A stretch of DNA of 64,000 bases from Heliocidaris erythrogramma (GCA_025617745.1 CM046853.1:34976625-35040624); one strand, 5' to 3'. Counted from the first letter of the stretch, positions 12,317-31,930 are shown. Made by a program: numbers and translations. The notes: generated by a model from the letters alone, not told the origin.

Positions 12317-12579
12317 GCTTTCGACCTTTGAAAACTCAAGAGTACCCGGTACTACTGGTATACACTTTGTGCTTAATTGGACTGACTGAGCCCTCTCTGT
12401 AGTTTAAGCTCTCTGATGTAGCCAGCTGCAGCTCGCTAGCTGCGCTGCTCCAAGTATACAGTGATGGCAGGGAATTTACGCTATCAGCACGTGGACATGT
12501 ATACCATCGATCTCTACCGTGACACCCAATTCATCACTAGTTTACTATCTCTACCATCTATTGTGATATATGGGCCTAG

Positions 12580-12729
12580 CTCACAGGTCAAGTTTGGGAA
12601 AAAAAAGGGGGGGGGGTAATGTATCTGGGCAGTGGGCACCAACAATGGGTGTCAAATGAGGGGTGGGGCAAAAAGTTCCGGTACGCCTCTGGCACCCAGA
12701 CCAATTTGTATCCACGTCCACAATTTTGA

Positions 12730-12762
<33 letters not shown>

Positions 12763-14537
12763 GGGGGGGGGGGCTTTTTTTTGACTTGTTGAGTTGTTCG
12801 TAAAGCTGGTTCGACATCCTTCCCCATCATTAAGCTTGGAGTAGATAAGGACGCCCCATGTCCCCCCCCCCCCCCTCCACGCGAATTGACCCTATTTTTT
12901 TTTTACCCTATTGAGCGGCTTCATGATTTCAAGCCACCCAAGTGCGTTCTTCATAATATCATCCCGCCAGGTTCATCAAAAGGATCAAACAATCCATAAC
13001 CTACAAAAATTCTAAGTCAAAGAAAACAAATCAAATGATTCTATTAAAGTTAAAGAACTTTGATGTCTCACGAGGGAAAAAGGTTAGCAGAATCGTGATC
13101 ACTAAAAAGATCTCACCGGCCTTTACCAGGTGGGGTCGCGGCCGTTCAAACTTCCAAAAAACGCTCAGTAAAGGGGTTATGGGGCCCAGTTTCCCTCCAT
13201 AATTCCCTGACAAGCAACAACAAAAAAGAAAAGAAAAAAAAACCCAAGAAAGACGGCGCCAAGTAAAAAAGAAGAAAAAAAAAAAAAACCGGCGCCAAAT
13301 GGGGGGGGGGGGGGGGGGGTCCGGACCCCCGCGACCCCCCCCCCCCCCCTCTGGATCCGCCTGTGATTATGGTGAGAATTATGGCACCCTTCCCTCTCTT
13401 GAGCGGACGCATCAGTCAGAATTTCGGAAAACACTGAATTACAAGAGTCAACTTCTCATGCCCGTATGATAGGCTTAAAAAAAGTTTATCGGCTTATGTA
13501 GTTTTGAAGGTGAAGCATAAACGGATAGACGCCCGGTACAAAAAAGCTATATTAGCGCAGGCATTGACGGGTTGTACACATAGACGTATGAGGCGGGGGC
13601 ATGCAGGGGCTGCAGACTTTGAGGAATCATAACTTAGGCCAACCAATATTTCGGGCAATAGTCGTGTCATGTTCGGGACAGAGATGGCTAGGCCCCATTA
13701 TGGCACAGAGTCCGTCTTATTTTAAAAAAATGTATATGTTCACTACCGTGACAGTGGCGGTGGTTGGGGGGGGGGCCTATTGTTAGGTCCCCCCCCCCCC
13801 CGCATGATGAAAAGAATTTCCTGCATTATTTCCGCCCATGACCGTGAGTGTCAGTTATGTTTTGCTCTCGTGCTTTGCTCGCTTGCAGATTTACAGTTGG
13901 TAAGTTCATTTCACCTTCGGGTCTCCTCCTCCCCCCCCCCCCCCCCCCCCCACCATGTTCAGGGGGGCTCGAGAGGCCCATATGGCAGCGAGTCAGTATG
14001 ATTACTTAACTTTTTTATTTTTTAAATATATGTTCACTGAAAAGAGTGTCAATTATGTTTTGCACTCTCGCTTTGCTCACTCGCAAATTAGACTTGGAAA
14101 GTTGATTTCACCTTCGGGCAGAAGACGTTGAAGTCTCCACCCCCACCCCTCTCCTCCTCCACCGGCACTGGCGTCCTATGCCCTCATATATGGGTAGGAT
14201 ACGAAATCCCGTTCGTAGGGCTTATGGCACGCCAAATTTGCCAAATTTGCCCAATAATTTTCTATTTTCTATAATTTTCTTTTTTTTCCCGTAGAGATTA
14301 CTGCCCCACCCCCCGACAACTACACCGGAGGACAATTACCCCCCCCCCCCGGCCCACCGGCATCTACCCCCAGGAATAGAAACACTTGATTATCTTTTAA
14401 ATGTTATTTCCTCATGAAATCACATACTCGAACCGTTTTTGGTAATTGTTTTTCATAAAAAGGCGTTTTTCGAAAATAATGTTTCATGTAATAATGGTAC
14501 TGGGGTACTGTACGCCGGTTGAAAATGCTGCTCTAGA
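12580..14537. repeat. Low-complexity transposon debris with G/C runs
   Basis: Many homopolymer runs (poly-T/A near 12732-12762, poly-G near 13302-13319, poly-C near 13792 and 13931) separated by transposon-end-like words such as TCTGGATCCGCC. The segment 13810-13925 recurs, diverged, at 14036-14125 (GTTTTGC ... TTTGCTC ... TTTCACCTTCGGG). No gene is supported. Confidence 0.6.
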
Positions 14538-15740
14538 CAGTGGCGGATCTACGGGGGGGGGGGGGGGGTTAGGGGGTTTAACCCCCCCCCCTCCCCCCTT
14601 GGGCTGCCAAGTAAAAATTTAATGTGCATAGAAAAACGCCCTCATAATATGTCCAGACCCACACAGTATGTTCCTATAGCATTTTTTATGCTTTTATGGT
14701 CTCCATTGCGTTAGTAGATGCCAGAAAAACATCACATACGGGGGTTCAAAATAGCAAAAACAATCGGCTCACTGCTACGCGCCTCGCGGACATGATCGCC
14801 GCTTCGCTGCTTGTGGATCATGGACGATGCTCATATGCCTACTTTCCTGAGATTCGACGCATATACTTCTCGATCGGGCAATCGCTGACCTCCCTTGACA
14901 CCCAGCGATATACGTCATGCACATGAGGCATCGGGCGCGTTCATTTTATAAAAAGGGGGTTTATTTGCACTTTGAGAGGCGTTGTAGTTACCACCTCAAA
15001 ACGAACATCTTCACAATATAGTCCATCAAGGCTCTTGACATTTTCATTCGTTTCTTATATCATTCTCTTTTCTCTCTTACTTGTATAGGCCTACACGCAT
15101 CTCACAATATATCATTGTTGTTAGACGAATTATTTTTCACTGTATACAAATCGAGTTACCCCATGATAGAATGGCACAATCCAATAGACGTTAGTCAGTT
15201 CGTGAATATTAAATGTGACAACAAATAAGAGGCTATTTCTGATTGAACAGCAAAAGGCACCAAATTCCCGTCAACCAATCAGAATTATGTTTAGATCACT
15301 AGTTAGAGGATGTCATTAGCCACAATTTGGTATGCGAAATGGTTCAATAAATCATCTTGTTCGGAATTCCCACTCGATTGAATGAGGCAATGTAAGGTCA
15401 AATTAGGGGGAAATGCTCTTACTGCCATAGGGAAAGGTCTGATTTGAACGTTAAACTCTCTTTTTAAACCAAAATGTGCAGTAGTTTCCTCACAAGTTAT
15501 TAACACTACATAATAGGAAAAAGTGTGAAGATTATTTATCCGGGCGAAATGATGTCAAATATCAATTTGTTTTAAAGCAATCGTGTGATTTTATGGATAG
15601 TGTCACAAACTGAGGCAAGTTTTCCCGTGTTATAGGACGCGGTGCGAAGTGCGCTGAGCAAATGCACTAAAGTTTTTCATATGCGCATCGTCGTTGGGTC
15701 AACCCCCCCCCCCCTTGCAAAAAAGCTAGATCCGCCCCCG
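14538..15740. mobile_element. TIR DNA element, 1.2 kb, non-coding
   Basis: Left end CAGTGGCGGATCTACGGGGG. The right end, in reverse, reads GCGGGGGCGGATCTAGC. CTAGA flanks both sides (14533-14537 and 15741-15745) as a probable target duplication. No transposase is visible. Confidence 0.6.
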
Positions 15741-15749
15741 CTAGAGTTA

Positions 15750-17797
15750 CAAAATCAAATGAGATTAATCTACCAGAAAGCAGATTATTTACTTTTTTTC
15801 AAGCACCGTACATACTAATAAGTCTTGAAGGTAAATTTCATTGCAAAATACTTAAACCAGAAAACATTTAGTTTTAATTCAACATGAAAAAGATCATGAG
15901 AAGGGAGAGAAAAAAGGATAAAAATGTGCTACGAACCGTTGTATTTCTCTCAATTAAATAAGCTAATTATATAGGACAGCATAGAGCCATGCTGGTCGAT
16001 GTAAACTGTATATCTGTATCTGTTCCTTCCCTCGTAAGGACCATGCGTCTTGGATAAAAGTGCCCGCGGACAGAACAGTCAGGCCTATCTTTTTATGGTT
16101 TATTATTTTTTTCTTTTTCTTTTTCTTCTGTCGACCATCTGAACTACCGCTCATCAACTTTACTGTAGAAAATCCCATCTCCCTGGTAGGATGGTGTTTC
16201 TATCTATATATCCGAAAAGAACACTGACCGACCCTGAGGTTGTGGTTGCTCTATCGACCTGCGACGCAGCGCGCCGCGCTCTACTTCTCTTTTGTTTAAT
16301 TCACGCATACACGTACGTACACTTGGCGCCCCATACACACACTTGTAACGTGTGCTGTATCGGTACAGTGCCTTTCCATTGAATTCCCGCGTCAAACAGC
16401 TATTGGCTTATTGCGCAGCTACAGATTGACGCTCTGTTGATTTTCTCAGCTCCAGGCATATCCAGATTCTGTGAAAGCAAGGTATTTATATCGTGCTATG
16501 ATTTTCATTCTTCATGTTAAGAAATTGTTAATTGTTATTCATTACTCAGTTAGATTGTATTCTAGTTTATAATAAGTAGATCCCTTGTTTAGATCATCAT
16601 AATTCATATTATTAAAGGCTATGTTTGTCGCATGTCGAATGAAACTCGCATCACAAAGTCACACAGTGACAGTCACAGCACACATGCACGGACTCACAGC
16701 AGGTGAATGAACTTAAAATTGATGATTACCCTAGCATGCCTAGGGCTAGGGCTAGGCCCAATGATCAGATGATGGTAAGCCCCATGTCTGCACACTTAAA
16801 GGCTTATATTAGATTGAACTTGAACAAGACTTTTTTTATATTCCTCTAAATGTGTAATCTTATATTATTCCTGATATTATAAAGAGAAAGGTTGTTAAAA
16901 AATTTGTTGAAACTTGAGCCTTTGTTGAACTGAGAGGAGATGAGCAAGAACAATGTTGAAAACTTGAATGTCCATGAACATGATGAATGTCATTTTCAAA
17001 AGAAAAGGTGGCCATCATGACATTGAAAAAACAAAGGTGCCCCTGTCTAGCTAAACCCACAGACGCTAGATGGCGCTATCGCGCAAGTACACCCATAACG
17101 ATGCGTGATTCGGCCCGCTATGCATGCACACACTTCCGATACCGCCTGTGTTAAGCGAATGACAAGCGAATGAATCTGAGATTTTTTCTTTCTGTGATTG
17201 GTCCCCCTATGTTTATCAATGACGTATTCTGCATGTGTGTGAGTTCGTCGATCCGGGGATGCCCTTTGCATCCCACCAAACCCAGGATTTTTTCCCTGAA
17301 GGAGCTAAGAAGTGGCGGTATCATGGGTATGTAGGCCTATGCATTTTTAGGCATTTTTATCGCTATTTACCTTGTTATTGTATAATTTGAGTAATGTATT
17401 TTAGTCGAATGTGTCAGAATCTTTGTATTTTATGGCAGTTGAGTTCGTTATCTATCGATGAGTCATTGAATAACCGCGCCGCAGTGAATCGCCTATGCAT
17501 GTGAGAGGCATAGATATGGGCTTGTCATGCAGTCAGCCTCGATTTTGGGGGAATTTCTTCCAATTTATTCGCGTGCGCACATGATGATCGTTTTGACTAT
17601 CGATAGTACATTCCTTATAAAGCCACGTACGCGCTGCGCGAAGAATATGTCAACGTATTTTTCAGCACATGATATGGACTATTTAGCCCTCATTTTTCAC
17701 TATTTATATTTTCAGGTAAGTTTTGAGCCATCTGTGTGATAATTGGAATATTAATCAATATTTTAAGGCATGATTTGTGACTGTGAGTGCTGTTTTT
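15750..17797. other. Gene-free interval, possible 5' region of the HP1 gene
   Basis: No conserved coding block was seen on either strand. An upstream non-coding exon of the plus-strand HP1 gene is expected somewhere left of 19689, because the ATG directly follows an AG acceptor. Its position cannot be fixed from sequence alone. Confidence 0.4.
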
Positions 17798-17985
17798 ATT
17801 GTATCCCCCAGCAGTATGCCGGAGGATACTTTGGATTCAGCAGCGTTTCGCCGCCGCCGCCGCCGCGTCACATTTCTCGACGAATTTCTTTTAGACTTCC
17901 TATGGACGTGTATCTTGGTAAAATCTGGACCCCTATAGTTTCTGGTGATGCTGCCCCCAGTGTTCTGCTTTTATAGGGTAAAAGG
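17798..17985 (+). mobile_element. Family E TIR element, truncated copy
   Basis: Begins TTGTATCCCCCAGCAGTATG and contains (CCG)n and the unit GGTGATGCTGCCCCCAGTGT. Nearly identical to the left end of 20436-21972. Confidence 0.75.
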
Positions 17986-18059
17986 CCATATTGCTTTCTT
18001 CAACAGAATTTTGTGTTCTTTACTCTTTCTGATTTTGTCTTCACCCCCTTTTTTCCACA

Positions 18060-18700
18060 GGTTATACAGGTTTACCATTGTTCATCACCTCTCTCCCCCC
18101 ACAGGCAACTCCTGATGTCTTCTTTTTTTATCAATCGTTTTTTTTTTTCCACATGTTTGTTTTAAACTTAATGTCTTTCCTCAACAGGATGACTCGTTTC
18201 TCTCCACAGATTATCTCCAACAGGATTTCATGTTTCTCTCCTCAATTTGTTCATTATCATGTTTTTTCACCTTTCTCTCCACAGCCACATTTATTATTAA
18301 TATACTCATTCTGGTGTCAATATTTCACCTTTTCCATATGTGTGTTTTAACCTTAATTTCTTTCCTCAACAGGATGTCATGTTTCTCTCCACAATTTGTT
18401 CATTATCATTATAATGTCCACATTATTTCACCCCTTTTTTCCACATGTATGTTTTAACCTTAATGTCTTTCCTCAACAGGATGACTTGTTTCTCTCCACA
18501 GATTATCTCCAACAGGATTTCATGTTTCTCTCCTCAATTTGTTCATTATCATGTTTTTTCACCTTTCTCTCCACAGCCACATTTATTATTAATATACTCA
18601 TTCTGGTGTCAATATTTCACCTTTTCCATATGTGTGTTTTAACCTTAATTTCTTTCCTCAACAGGATGTCATGTTTCTCTCCACAGATTACCTACTGTCC
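18060..18700 (+). repeat. Tandem duplication (292 bp) rich in splice-acceptor-like sites
   Basis: The sequence around 18150-18441 is repeated from 18442 with a 292-bp offset. It is pyrimidine-rich, with many CTCAACAG and CTCCACAG words that look like 3' splice sites. It lies about 1 kb upstream of the first HP1 coding exon. The frames through it are low-complexity and not convincing as protein. Confidence 0.8.
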
Positions 18701-19688
18701 TAATCCCCCTTTTGTTTCCAGCTTATCCAGACGGTTAATTGGTTTCTTAGTCCTATTGTTCACTTGTTTTCAATGTTTCTTTTCAACGCAGGACTCGTTT
18801 GATGTTACTTATCCTTTCAATGCAGGCACCTTGATGTTATTTATCCTTTCAATGTAGGTACTTTGATGTTACTGTTACTATTTCTTTCTATACTAATTCC
18901 GTGATGTTATTGTTTGCCTCCATTTTAATAAGTGAATTGCTACTTCATATATAAATTCTGCTGATTTATTCGCTCTTCTCATTCTCCTGACGACGGCCAG
19001 AGCATTCTGACCGGAACGTGGAGTTATTCCAACTCACATGGTTGTACCGCAAACCTTTTTTCTGAATTACAACTTCACCATGCAAACCTTCAAATCCTAT
19101 ATGATGACTATCGTTTGAAAGATTAATGACAGTTTGCATGAACAGTTGTTCTATTTGCTGTTCAAAAGTATTACCTGTCTGAAATATAAAATTCAGGGGG
19201 TATGGACCATGCACGAAGTTCGGTGACACACGTGAAGTTTGGTCACACTGCCATTACTTGGCTGTGATATTACATACAATAGGCCTGTGTCTCTCTGTTA
19301 CTGTCACGACTCGGTTTCGAACAGGGAGGCGTCTGAGTTTCTAGGTTGAGACAGAGAGCTGACCAAGTGAACATGCCGCTAGACCAGCTAAGATCTCCCT
19401 ATCACGTATGGCAGTATCCACAGCCTTTTATCTCCATCCAAACTGACTCAACACAAACGCCAAACCAACCATTTCTTGGCTTTTGAAGTTAAAATATAAT
19501 TTTTTTATTCAGTTGTTGATCATGTGTCAGTCTTGTCAGTGTGACTGGGGTGTAACCGACAAGGAGCATGACAGATAACTGATGGACCCTACCATTCCTT
19601 CCTTCTCTCCCTCTTTCTCTCTCTTTCTATGTATCTATCTTTCTTTCCCTCTCTCCCTCTCTATCTTTCCCTCTTTCCATCACAACAG

Positions 19689-25652
<5,964 letters not shown>

Positions 25653-26433
25653 AAGCACAGTTTTTGTCGCTCGTGTGTTTTACATCTTTTGTACGTCTAA
25701 CTTAGCATCATTCACCATCAAGCTTGCTTGGGTATATGATGATGTGATACAGGGAAACCTCAAGGTAACAAGCTTGGATAGATGAGAACTCTGTCTACCC
25801 TAGCCCTGAATGTGTTCAACTTAAAAGTGACTTCAATTACACCCAAGATGCATTCGTAGTTGGCTTAATATTTTTATCTCACCTCCCAATGACAAAGTAA
25901 CTCGCGTTAAATTGATCTTGTTTGGTTGAAAAGAGCATGGTTCCTCAGAAAATTTTCAGGTTTTCGGCCTCTTTGGGTCTAGTTCAGTTGACCGATTTGT
26001 GCTGTTCACTCTTTCCCATTAAAAAAAAATTACTGATGATTTATGACAAGATAATGAATATATTCATGTTCTACACGCTGTGTTAACGCCATCAGTGTTT
26101 CCAATATTGGATATGAGGTAGAAATTGGTGATGGATTAAACTTTCTGAGGGAAAACTGCACGTGATACTGGTAATTCACCTTTCATAGAGCGAGTTGTCA
26201 TTTTACAGGGTGAGTTGATTCAAATTATCACTGCTAATGTATCGTTTGCCGAGAGCCGTAAGGTTGTTAACGAAGATGCTCTTACATCAAGCTAACACCC
26301 ATCTGGCTCTAAAGAGATGATATGATATAGGGTAGTAGGTGCATGTTTTTAATACAGAGACTGGTTCCAAATGTTTGGTTGTAATGTGGTTTCCCTGTAT
26401 TATTTGACTGTAAATATATGAATGTCTTTTTCT

Positions 26434-26435
26434 GT

Positions 26436-26482
<47 letters not shown>

Positions 26483-26520
26483 GTCTCTGCTCTCTCTCTC
26501 TGTCTTTTCTCTCTCCCTTT
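26434..26520. repeat. (CT)n / (CTGT)n microsatellite
   Basis: Simple CT dinucleotide and CTGT interruptions over about 85 bp, 0.8 kb downstream of the HP1 stop codon. Confidence 0.95.
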
Positions 26521-27686
26521 CAATTTGTTAAAATAATTTGAATCCCCGGATTGTAAAAGGACACTTTTTGACAACCCACCCCCAAATACTTTTCTCAATG
26601 TTCATCTTCCAAATGTTGATCTGCATCAAGTGCATGAAGTACATATGCATACCGATAATAAGAATATGAAATCTGTCCAAGGATTGGAAACACCTTTTTT
26701 TTACACTAAGAATATTTTTCATTGTCCATGTATTATGGAGATTTTCCAATTATTAGCGGTTTGTAACTTGGCTTTTCTCTGTACAGCAAATTAATGCAGA
26801 GGAAAGAACTGCATATCTCAGCTTTTTTCTTCACCTATAATTCTTTCTACTGCACAGATTTCTCTTTTCATTGTTTGTTTGTAATCATGTACAAAGGTCT
26901 TGTTATGCTCTTCATATACAGATGTGTTGTTGTTTTTTTCTACAGTAATCAATGTGTCTTAGTATCATGGAAGAAATATTGTAGGGTGTATGTTATGACT
27001 CATTAGGCAGACTCAAGAACATTCCGCAGTAAAACTCAGCTCTGTATGTGGGGGTTGTGTGGTTGTTTTGTTGTTGTATTCTGTACATGCAAGGGGTTTG
27101 GTGTTTGAAACATTTATGTTCAAGTTGCTGTATATATTTCATGTTTCCTTCTTTTTTTTTAAAAGCAAAATGTATGTAGTTTTCTTCACTTACCCAATAC
27201 CAAAATTTGAAGGTAAGTGAATCAGATTTCATCAAGTTTATAGCTTATCCTTTATACCATTGGATCATCATCAGAGTGATAGTGAAATTCCATTATATTT
27301 TCCAGATTCTCAAGAGGAAATGTGATTACAGCGAGTGTTACACTTGAACTCTCATACAGCCGTCCTGCTTAAATGATTTTGATTAATGTTTATTGTATTG
27401 CCATCTACAACACCTCCCTTCCTTTATTAGGCTGTAACCTAACCAAATCTATGTGGTCTTTGAAATAATATGTCGTCATAACTTCAATCGCAAAAGTGCC
27501 CGAAAAAATTCAACACAAAGCTTTGTAGTGTAGATCTGGTATTTTCATGCATTTTGGAGATTCACCAAATAATACTGAAAAGGAAACATGCTTTTTAGTA
27601 AACATTTAATTACACAATCAGAAGAACTTTGATGCCCAGTTCTCGTTTGTGCCAAGATAATGGTCAAATAAGTTGATCTTATAATA

Positions 27687-27789
27687 CAGTATGCCATCAA
27701 AAGGTGCATTCATTTTCAGTCTGTGGGACTAATGGCTACAGTATACCATCAAAAAGTGCATTCATTTTCAGTCTGTAGGACCAATGGCA
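27687..27789. repeat. 52-bp direct tandem duplication
   Basis: CAGTATGCCATCAAAAGGTG ... CAATGGC-type block repeated once with a few substitutions. Each half contains CATTCATTTTCAGTCTGT. Confidence 0.88.
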
Positions 27790-28463
27790 AGTGGTTTATT
27801 TTCCTCTGTTAAAATTCTGCTAGTATCCTAAAACAATATGGCCTGTATTCTACCTATTCAGTTTTAAATCTGACACGAGGACTAAAGTCATGGTAAACAA
27901 AGAAAACATAGACCTAGGTCAAACTTTCCTTGTTAACTTCTACTATAGGCTAAGCTTAATTAAACCCAGCGTCCGGTTTAAATTTGAGTAGAATTCGATT
28001 ACGGACATTAAATGAGGTTTCCTTCTCTTTTACAATGTACATTATGATTCAGTGCTCGTCGTATTTCATCAATGTGAAGAATCAGATGTTTTGTTTATGC
28101 CTGAAAGCTTGATTCCACCTGACTGAATAATGAAAGGTCTTGTGCTGAACATCAAGTGCAAGCAATATCACTTCTTTCATGGGTCTTTTGATTTTGAATA
28201 TTCATGTATTTCTTGTGTTCCAAGTTCTTATATAGCCCCTTCAAGGTTTAACAATAATTCCCAGGTGCCATAGGATAAGCTGTAAAGACTGCATACATGT
28301 ATATACTGTATTTCATATACGTAATATTTTTAAAGTAATGTATGCTTTTCAATTGCACACACACATTTAGCTTGTAAAACAATGTGTTTAATTCAAGTAG
28401 ATATAGCAACAACAAAAAAATGGAATATAATTTGAAGCAAATAATTTCTTGGTACTAAAAAAT

Positions 28464-28686
28464 TTCAATATGGCACGAAAAAGAGACATAATAACAAAGC
28501 TTTTCGACCTGCACTCATCAGGTTATCACGCAGGTATATAACAAATTACTTGAAATCAACTATATTATACTCGATGAACCCGGACGCAACCCAGACGCCA
28601 TAATTTGTTATATACCTGCGTGATAACGTGATGAGTGCAGGTCGAAAAGCTTCGTTATTATGTCTCTTTTTCGTGCCATATTGATA
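28464..28686. repeat. Fold-back repeat, about 88-bp arms
   Basis: TCAATATGGCACGAAAAAGA ... CAGGTATATAACAAATTA at the left is matched in reverse by TAATTTGTTATATACCTG ... CGTGCCATATTGAT at the right, with about 45 bp between arms. Very few mismatches. Confidence 0.9.
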
Positions 28687-28806
28687 ATTTGAAGCGTTAT
28701 AACCAATGTGTAACATAACAATCCAACAAGGAGAACTCTTTGATATCCATCTTGCTGAAGGTTTTAATCTTGAAACTGTTTTACTATGTGTAGTTTTAGT
28801 ATATGA

Positions 28807-28812
28807 AATAAA
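28807..28812 (+). terminator. Candidate poly(A) signal AATAAA for the HP1 gene
   Basis: AATAAA followed 20-45 bases later by a GT-rich stretch (TGTTTTG, TTGTGTACC). If used, the 3' UTR would be about 3.2 kb and would include the 28464-28686 hairpin. Other signals nearer the stop cannot be excluded. Confidence 0.3.
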
Positions 28813-28919
28813 GTGAAGGCATAAAATGCAACTGTTTTGTTTATTTATTGTGTACCTTTGATATAAAAGCTTTCTAGCGTATTCAAATGTCTTTAACACA
28901 TAATTTTGAATGCAGTCGA

Positions 28920-31380
28920 GCCTTGATGGTTGTTGGATTGTCTAAAACATGAAGTTTCAACAACAACTAATGTATACACTTTGGATATGATACATAGATA
29001 CTTTCACAAAAGATGAATTAATATTTTTAAAATCCGGCACCAGATTTTCTGAGAAGAAATACATGTATTGATTATTTGAATACACTAGCAAACTCAGCTT
29101 TTGCAGGGGAAAGGGTGGGGGGCGTCTGGATAATTGTTTTTGAATTTGTGGCAATACAAGTATATTTCTTCCTGGTGGGGATATTTGTAAATGAATTTAA
29201 TGCACTAACCAGAACCTTTCAAATTTATAAAACAATCTGATGAGTCAGAAATTATTTTGATGTTCTCGACATGAAAAAGAAAGTCCAATCTGAAAATTTA
29301 CTCTCGTGGTACAATAATGCTAGTTAGGCAAACAGATTTGAGTGTGCGTAAATGATTTCTTTTGACTTTTTGGCAAAAAACTAATGTTACACTATTTAAA
29401 TATTGTCAATTTGTGTGGTAAAACAATGTTGCCAGTTTAGTGCCTTTTTCTTTAGTGCATTTTAGTGCTCATTTTTCTTATTAAAATCCTGACAACACAG
29501 TAGAAATGGGCACTGGCTGTCCAGATATTTTTGCTACTCCTGCCCATGCATATGGTACTTTTTTTCAAAGAGCTGGATCAAATGTTCTTGAGCCAAACAT
29601 CAACCGCTTCATTAAAAAAAAACAAAGAAATCGTATTACTTTATTAGCATCGAGCAAAATTGTTGCCATATTTATTTTCATTCATATTTTTCAAAATCGA
29701 ATAATATTCAATATCTGTAGTTATGATTATACATAAATACACACATACTTTATGGTATCAGAGAAATATACACTGATTTTATACAAAATTTATATTCATA
29801 CTAAAAGGCACATTTTCATACTGTTTTGTTTCAATCTGCACTTACTCCCTTTTGTAAATGAGGAACATTTCAAAGTTTCAATTTCATCCTTATCATACAT
29901 CCTTGATATGATATGATATTTTACAGGTTCCTTTTTGAACCGTGCTCTAAAAAACTTGTTTGAAGGTCATGGTGAATGCTATCATCTGGCACTAATATTC
30001 AGGCTTATCAGGAAATTCAGTCTTGGTAAATCATTGTGCATAAATCATTTGAAAAATGACTGGAAAATGATAAAGTCCTTGATCTTAAGTAAACATAAAA
30101 TGCGTAAAAAGCCAAACCAGCCTCGTATCCATGCGTCATCGACACTCTATGCCTCAACTGACATTTTCTTTCTGCCTTGTACACAGTACACACACAGAGA
30201 AAAATTGGTTCTATTGACTTCCTTATGAATATACATTACAGAGTGCTTAAGAATTTAATCAAGAATTTAATCACGGTCAAACAGTCATCATTGATGAGAC
30301 CCTTTCAAAAACTTCAAAACTTTGTGCAAATGAACGGCTAGAGGCCATAATTATTGGGGGGGTCAGAAAACATACCCATGCCTAACAATTGGCCCTGCGC
30401 AAACTACCTGATGACGGTATGTGTGTGTTATAATTGTCTTACTTGATTCTACCGCCTTATGTCTGAATGAGCCTTCAGACATGTACATGTTCCAGTATAC
30501 AGTATTTTTTTTAAATGCAAACTGATAAACATGTCTCACCTGTAATTGTTTAAGGTTAGATAAATGTTTCCAGTGATTGTAAGCATTGCAAATTGTAAAG
30601 CACCCTGAGAGGGCTGGTATGACGTCACACTTGGGTACTCTATGGTCCTGAAATGCGCTATAGAACAAAATTATATTACATGGTCAGAGAATATTTCCTA
30701 ATTCATTCACTCCCTTTCTTGGTAGGAGGGAGAAGTGAATGAATTCTATATGTTCTATTGTTGGATAGTTTATAATAGATTAACATAAGTAGTACATGTA
30801 CACTTTTTTCAATTCAAAAGCAAATAAGAAAGTAAAGAAACAAATATGTAATAGCTATATCCATGAGTAAAAATCTTCAGCAATGAAAATGCAATTAATT
30901 TCCAACCTGTTACTAAAATTGTTATCTAAGGCATTGATTTCTTAAATCATTAATATCTTGGAAAAGGGGCTCCTGCATGAGCTCAAGCATCAGATAATTG
31001 ATTTCAAAACACCTTAATTTTTGAGACATCGGCAAGACACACAAAATAAAAGATCTACATTTCGTAACAAAATAGACACTTCATAACAAGTACAAATAAG
31101 AAGAAATATCATTCAGTTAATGCAAACTGAACAGAAAGCTCTACGTTTCACATGTATCTTATCAAGTCAGAGGCTTTAATACTAACTACGGATTACGGAT
31201 TACAAATGAGTTACAAGTTGTCTGAATATGTACTAAAACATGATATAAAAATATAGTGTAGAAAATATAAATATAATCTTTTTTGTTGTAACTTGAACTG
31301 GATTAAGTATGCAGAATATATTATCAAAATATGCATTCTGTACACATGCAAGTGGATATGTGCGTACTGTGTATATGAGA
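28920..31380. other. Intergenic, no gene seen
   Basis: AT-rich sequence between the convergent HP1 and SKAP genes. Only a solo MITE end (TATGACGTCACACTTGGGTA at about 30617) stands out. The short frames here look random. Confidence 0.6.
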
Positions 31381-31388
31381 CATTCTCA

Positions 31389-31930
31389 GTCACGTGTGTG
31401 ATGAAAATCATGAAAAATAGTTCATTTAAACGTAATTTTTCAGTACTTGTCTTGTAGTAGAAGTCTCTTATTTTGGATATTTGAATAACAATCTTACCCC
31501 CTCCCCCACCACAAAAAAAGAAGATGGAGGGTAATTATTTTAAATGAGAGTACATCATTTACTTTCAGAGGTCAACATTAGGTTGGTCATGTGTGTGACC
31601 TCACACGAAAAAGCGTCTTACTTGTTAGTATTCAAACCTACTTTTCTTTTATTTCCCTTGGAGTGCAAGTTTCCACTTTTCATTGATGTATGGTGGGATT
31701 GCTCTGAACAGTTTGAAATCAATTTTCAAAATTCAGTCACGTGTGTGACCACTCAAAAAAGGGCGTTTCTAAATGGCTCTGTAAAAACATTATGGCTGGG
31801 AAATGAATTTTTCTTGTCAAAGAAAGGGAAATCTTTTTCATGTACTGTAAGAAAATGGTGATATCAAAAACTCGAAGTGTAATCTGATTTTCCAGCAATG
31901 AGGCAAAATTAGATGGTCACGTGTGTGACC
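31389..31930. repeat. Four spaced copies of GTCACGTGTGTGACC
   Basis: Copies at 31389-31401 (shortened), 31585-31600 (CATGTG variant), 31736-31750 and 31915-31930. Spacing is 146-205 bp with non-identical sequence between. The word is an imperfect palindrome around an E-box CACGTG. Not recognised as a known element. Confidence 0.75.

Noticed and set aside
12581..13434. Poly-Lys/Pro and poly-Gly/Phe frames
   Set aside because: Products of A/T and G/C homopolymer runs.
18396..18857. 153-codon frame (longest between the NOG1 and HP1 genes)
   Set aside because: It lies in a pyrimidine-rich tandem repeat and yields Phe/Ser/Leu low-complexity peptide; two frames of the same repeat are open.
31544..31861. 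105-codon frame spanning the GTCACGTGTGTGACC words
   Set aside because: Possible decayed repeat protein, but no start context, splice sites or family resemblance; reported as a motif cluster instead.
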